A DNA stretch of 64,000 bases from Caprimulgus europaeus. Taxonomy: Eukaryota > Chordata > Aves > Caprimulgiformes > Caprimulgidae. The position numbers and the translations under genes are program-made. The stretch's first letter is position 1. Every line of letters begins with the position of its first letter. Location: contig OU015533.1 in the NCBI GenBank assembly GCA_907165065.1, forward strand, positions 27,730,578-27,794,577, read 5' to 3'. Of the stretch, positions 60,101 through 64,000 are shown piece after piece. The notes below the pieces were generated by a model, which saw only the letters and a list, made by a program, of their open reading frames with translations, made no database searches and had not been told where the DNA came from.

Positions 60101-60199
60101 CTGGGTTGAGTTGGCAAGGTTTGGTCACGAAGGCTCAATTGCTCCGTTAACTAAAACAAAATACTGGGCCATTGTTTCAGCTGAAAAATCAGATAGTGA

Positions 60200-60218
60200 T
60201 TTTTTTTTTTTTTTTTTT
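60200..60218. repeat. Poly-T run
   Basis: About 18 T's in the PARD3B intron. It could be a homopolymer or a worn retroposed tail; no element body is seen next to it. Confidence 0.9.
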
Positions 60219-63200
60219 AATACTACTGAGCTTAGCAGTGGGTTTTAGAGGTGCTGTTGCAGTTCCAAATTGTCAGATCTTGTCTGATTCACTGGAGGAT
60301 ACAAGTAACTGTCTGGACTTATGAACTATTGTCTGTATTACAGCATCAAGTAAGAGATTCCTGTGCTCTGGGATTTCATCATGTGAATAGTCTTAGAAAT
60401 TTAAGAAAGTGTTTTGTTGATCAGCTGCTTTGTGAGAATTGTAAATAAATTTTCAGGGAAGTGACTGTCATCTCCAAAAGTAAGTTGTATTTCAGTGAAA
60501 TTAAACTTAGTGGAACCTTTTTGTGACTCAGGATCTACTTTTGTTGCTGTTCAGTAATGTACATATTAAGGCTTCCTGCTGACAGGAATATACAGTAGGT
60601 TTAATGATTCCTTATTGTCAGCCCAGACCCTTAATATTTCTCGTAACTTGGTATTTTTGGTGCCTTGGGGAGCGTTTGCGTGTTATCTGTTGTATTTAGG
60701 ATTCTTTGCTTGAGTGAGAGCAGATGTACTGCAAAATACTTGGCTTGCTGTGCCTGTTGTTCCTTGTTCCTGTGTGTGCTTTGCTTTGGCTATAAGGCGT
60801 AGCCCTTGGGTGCAAAACAGGGTGTCTTGTTGATTGACCTTCCCCCTGCCCCCGAGTATGTGGATGACAGAGGGAAAAGAGGGGTCCTGGGTAGGCTCCG
60901 AAGGGTTCCATATGCTCTTGTGGTGTTGTCTGGTTCTGCGTGGTCCTGTTGAAAGCAATTCTTCAATCCATACAGGGCTAAATACATTTGAGCTAAAGGC
61001 ACTATTGTGCTCATACTTCTCCCCTTTGAAATGCTGCTCCCCCAAGTAGGAGGCAATACTTGAGTTACCGGCTCTGTCGTGAAGCCCTTGGTTCAGCTGG
61101 AGATGCTAGTTTGCTAACTCATAGGCCTTTAATGCCATTGGTACAGAAAGTCATGTACAGCCATGGAAAAGAATGGCTATGAGACTAGGAAGTGAAATCC
61201 ACAATGACTTCTCTTTCAACTGCACTGCAACTTTTCCCAGGAAAGATGTATAAAAACATCTTGCTGCTCCAGTTGTTCTTTATCTCTCTGGAGGAGCCAG
61301 AGGTGGGGAGGTGTTTGTCATCTGCGCATGAGTTTATGCATGTTTGCCTGCATGGCCCTTACCTAGATGACTTGCTTGAAGTGACTGGCTGTCTGAAGTC
61401 TTGTTTGTAGAAGCCAGTTGAATGGGTGGGACATGGAAGCCATGTAGCAAAATTAATAAGCATTGCAATTTGTCATTTAAATATCGGTTTTAAATTTGTC
61501 ATTTTAAGCACAGTTAAATTCTTGTGTGGCTCGCTTTCACAGTCTTTGTAGGCCTCCCTTTGGGAATGCTGACACAGACAATAAAATATTAGTTGAACCC
61601 TCTTAAAGGGACTTCATTTCCAGTTGTTATGGGCATTAGAGTGTGTGTTTCCACTGATGAGAAGGTACACAAGCCAGCAGTTGATTCTGGAATGGTAGTG
61701 GTAATTTTAATTGGCAGTCAGACTGAGTAGGAAGCAATAATACAGTGACTAAGTTGATTCAAGAATGGTGCATTTTTGATTTGAGCAAAATAGCGGGTTG
61801 TTTGGCTTGTATTGGTGATCTTCCTCAAAGTAGATGCATTTAGAGAGCTAATGCTGCAGATTGACTGACTGTATCAGCTGCTGATTGCTACTAATAAAAT
61901 ACTTTTCCCCTTTCTTTCTGTTCTTGCTTACTCCACAACATGACAGTTAGTTTTCTGGGATTATGTATTGCTGTTGTAAATCAGCCAGCAAGCAGAAGGA
62001 GTACTAAATGTTCTTGTAGTTTCTCTAAAAACATTAGGGGTATGGAAAATGACAATTTATTTTGACTCCAAAGTCTGTGCTTACAAAAAATATTTGTAAA
62101 AAATATAGCAGATTTGTTCAGTAGATGTATGTGGAAAATTTTGAAGGAAATTCCTTGTTATGAACACTTTTTTGTTTTGGGCAAATTGTAAGTGTTTAGT
62201 CCTTTATAAAGGAAGAGGAATGCAGTTGCATTTGTGTGGCACTTTGTCTTGGACCTTGTCTCTGGTTTTGGGGTTTGTGGGTTGTTTTTTTTTCCTTTTT
62301 TTCCCTCTATCCCAGTTTATCTTAGAAACTTTATTTTATACTGTAATAGGAATAGGGTTAATCCGTAGTCTTTGTTTTACCTACACAATTCTAAGCTCTG
62401 TTTTTAAGTACTTTTTTGCTAGGAAATGTTTTAACTATGCATTCCCATACTTGTCTCGGTTTTGCTCAGTCAGCTACAGTGTGTTAGCGAGCTTTTACGT
62501 TATCTTGGAAACTGATGTATTTCAGTGAACTGCATTCAGCCTTCAGGTTTGTCCACCATGATATCATGCTAGAAAAGGAGTATATAACTTGATACACTGC
62601 TTTTTCATTAGTCTTGTGTGAGTTTATGGGTAACTGACTCATTTATAGGAAGACAGGTCACATAAGCAGAGGGAGTAAAGAAAAGGGAAGGAGACAAATT
62701 ATTAAAAAAAATCTGTATAAACCAAACTCTGTTACTGACTTAATGACACTGGTGATGGTATTTCATTGAGACTGGAAATAGCTTTCAAGTGGCAGAATTT
62801 TGGGTCTCTTAACTATCAGGAATTGAAAGTTAAAAAATGCCTGCCTTTTTATCACGTTTCCATAAAATATCTGCTTGCTGTGCTGCATTGTAGTCACTAG
62901 TGTTGATGTAATGAGATTTTAGTAGATTGCCAGTCTCCTTTTCTCTTTCTAACAGGTGTTTATAGTCCAAACAGAGAAACTGCCATTGGATTTAGTCAGA
63001 CTTACGATACAGAAGGTCTTATAGGACACTATGTGCTTATGTAACCTGAAAAAGAAATTTTGGAGCCCTTTGTTATTTTTAAGAAGTATACTGCTGCCAG
63101 TAGCTTGGGCTTTTGGCTGAATATTAAGTTACCTGATGTTAATGTGTTTCAGGGGCGCTCCATTGAAGGGTAGAGCTGGATAAAACTGGTAGAGATTCAG

Positions 63201-63572
63201 TAGGCAAAATGAGAATAACTCATCCTGGAAATACTGCAGTTCGGACTTCAGTATATGTGGTAGTACAGAGTTTTCACTTTTGTCTCCCAGATCATATGTA
63301 TCAAGTTCTGAGTACTATTCAGTTGCTATCACTTGAGAGACAGCAAAGATTTTGTAATAACTGAGTGTTAAAAGAGTCATAGAAGGAAGCCATTGAAAAG
63401 CAGTACTGAGTTCTTAATAGTGACTGCTTCCTATTGCTCTTTGCCCAGCTGAAGATGAACTCTGAGTAGTCTTATATGAATTTGTGAAGAAAGAATTTAA
63501 ACCCCAAATAGTATTTTCTGTGTTTTTATTTCAAACTTGGAAAGCACCATATAGTATGGTAGTCTTAATGTT

Positions 63573-63591
63573 AAAAAAAAAAAAAAAAAAA
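63573..63591. repeat. Poly-A run
   Basis: About 19 A's in the PARD3B intron without a recognisable SINE or processed copy upstream. Confidence 0.9.
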
Positions 63592-64000
63592 TCCTTCTGG
63601 TGTAGGATGGAACTGGGAGGTGTTTTTCCTTGCTGCATAAAATGCAGCTGAAATACTTTTTTTCTAAGTATTTGAAAATGGAGGGTTGTGTTCACTGCTA
63701 TTTTCTTGAAAACTTAATGTTTTTGTTTTTAACAGATACAGTTATTTGGGAATAATGGTTCATCTTCTGTAACTATACTTTCCTCCTTACTTGTTCAGTA
63801 TGCTGGGCCAGTTGAATTGCACCATACTGGGCAGAGACTCGCATCGGGCCACTGAAGCAGCACGTTTCCTCCCCCGTTGAGCAGAACATTCTTTAGGCTT
63901 TCCTAATGATGCTAATGTCATAACTGCAGCTTTCCTAGGCATGAAGACCTATTGCTTCATTATTGAAAACTCCCTCTAGCCCCCTATTAAGATGTTTGTG

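Noticed and set aside
62940-63025. A good-looking splice acceptor (TCTTTCTAACAG) followed by a 22-codon open stretch
   Set aside because: The translation (VFIVQTEKLPLDLVRLTIQK) does not match the expected second exon of PARD3B and ends in a stop; no donor is seen.

Overview
This window looks like bird DNA, most likely from a galliform such as chicken. The 3' ends of CR1 retroposons carry the ATTCTGTG-type tail typical of birds, and no L1 or Alu-type element is seen. Fossils of old amniote tRNA-derived SINEs (MIR/CORE type) occur in both orientations, there is one clean solo LTR with a perfect 6-base target duplication, and most of the sequence is AT-rich and intergenic, with a single sharp CpG island near the right end.

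Only one protein-coding exon can be supported. At 56972-57091 (+) lies the first coding exon of PARD3B (partitioning-defective 3 homolog B), 40 codons ending in a phase-0 GT donor. It sits in a CpG-island promoter of about 1 kb, and everything to its right (57092-64000) is the start of a large first intron. In vertebrates the interval upstream of PARD3B is a long intergenic stretch reaching towards ICOS/CTLA4/CD28. The left 56 kb here fits that: no second gene, many short chance ORFs and scattered repeats.

Layout: 1-9 kb, intergenic, with two CR1 tails (337, 3593), a MIR fossil (6309) and an isolated CpG-rich patch (7695). 9-28 kb, intergenic, with two AT-rich blocks (14.0 and 17.8 kb) that share motifs, an RFX-like site (10424), two minus-strand SINE fossils (15885, 20605) and a TTAATTAATTA inverted repeat (27190). 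29-46 kb, an AGAAG pentamer array (29143), more SINE fossils (30776, 32370, 32592), a solo endogenous retroviral LTR (37488-37863), an old CR1 piece (41140), a CTCF-like core (43334), and a second, less certain LTR that contains a GAGGA pentamer array (44591-45411). 46-55.5 kb, intergenic, with a SINE fossil (51625) and exon-like patches of unknown meaning at 53-54.2 kb. 55.5-57.4 kb, a CR1 tail with three terminal repeats, a perfect hairpin, then the CpG-island promoter and PARD3B exon 1. 57.4-64 kb, intron 1.

The most useful second-look items are: a four-codon uORF ending one base before the PARD3B ATG; the 14-mer and 9-mer shared by the two AT-rich blocks at 14.0 and 17.8 kb, one with a consensus ROR element; the orphan CpG-rich patch at 7.7-7.9 kb; and the two LTR structures. 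No RNA gene, CRISPR array or wholly new coding system can be supported from the sequence.
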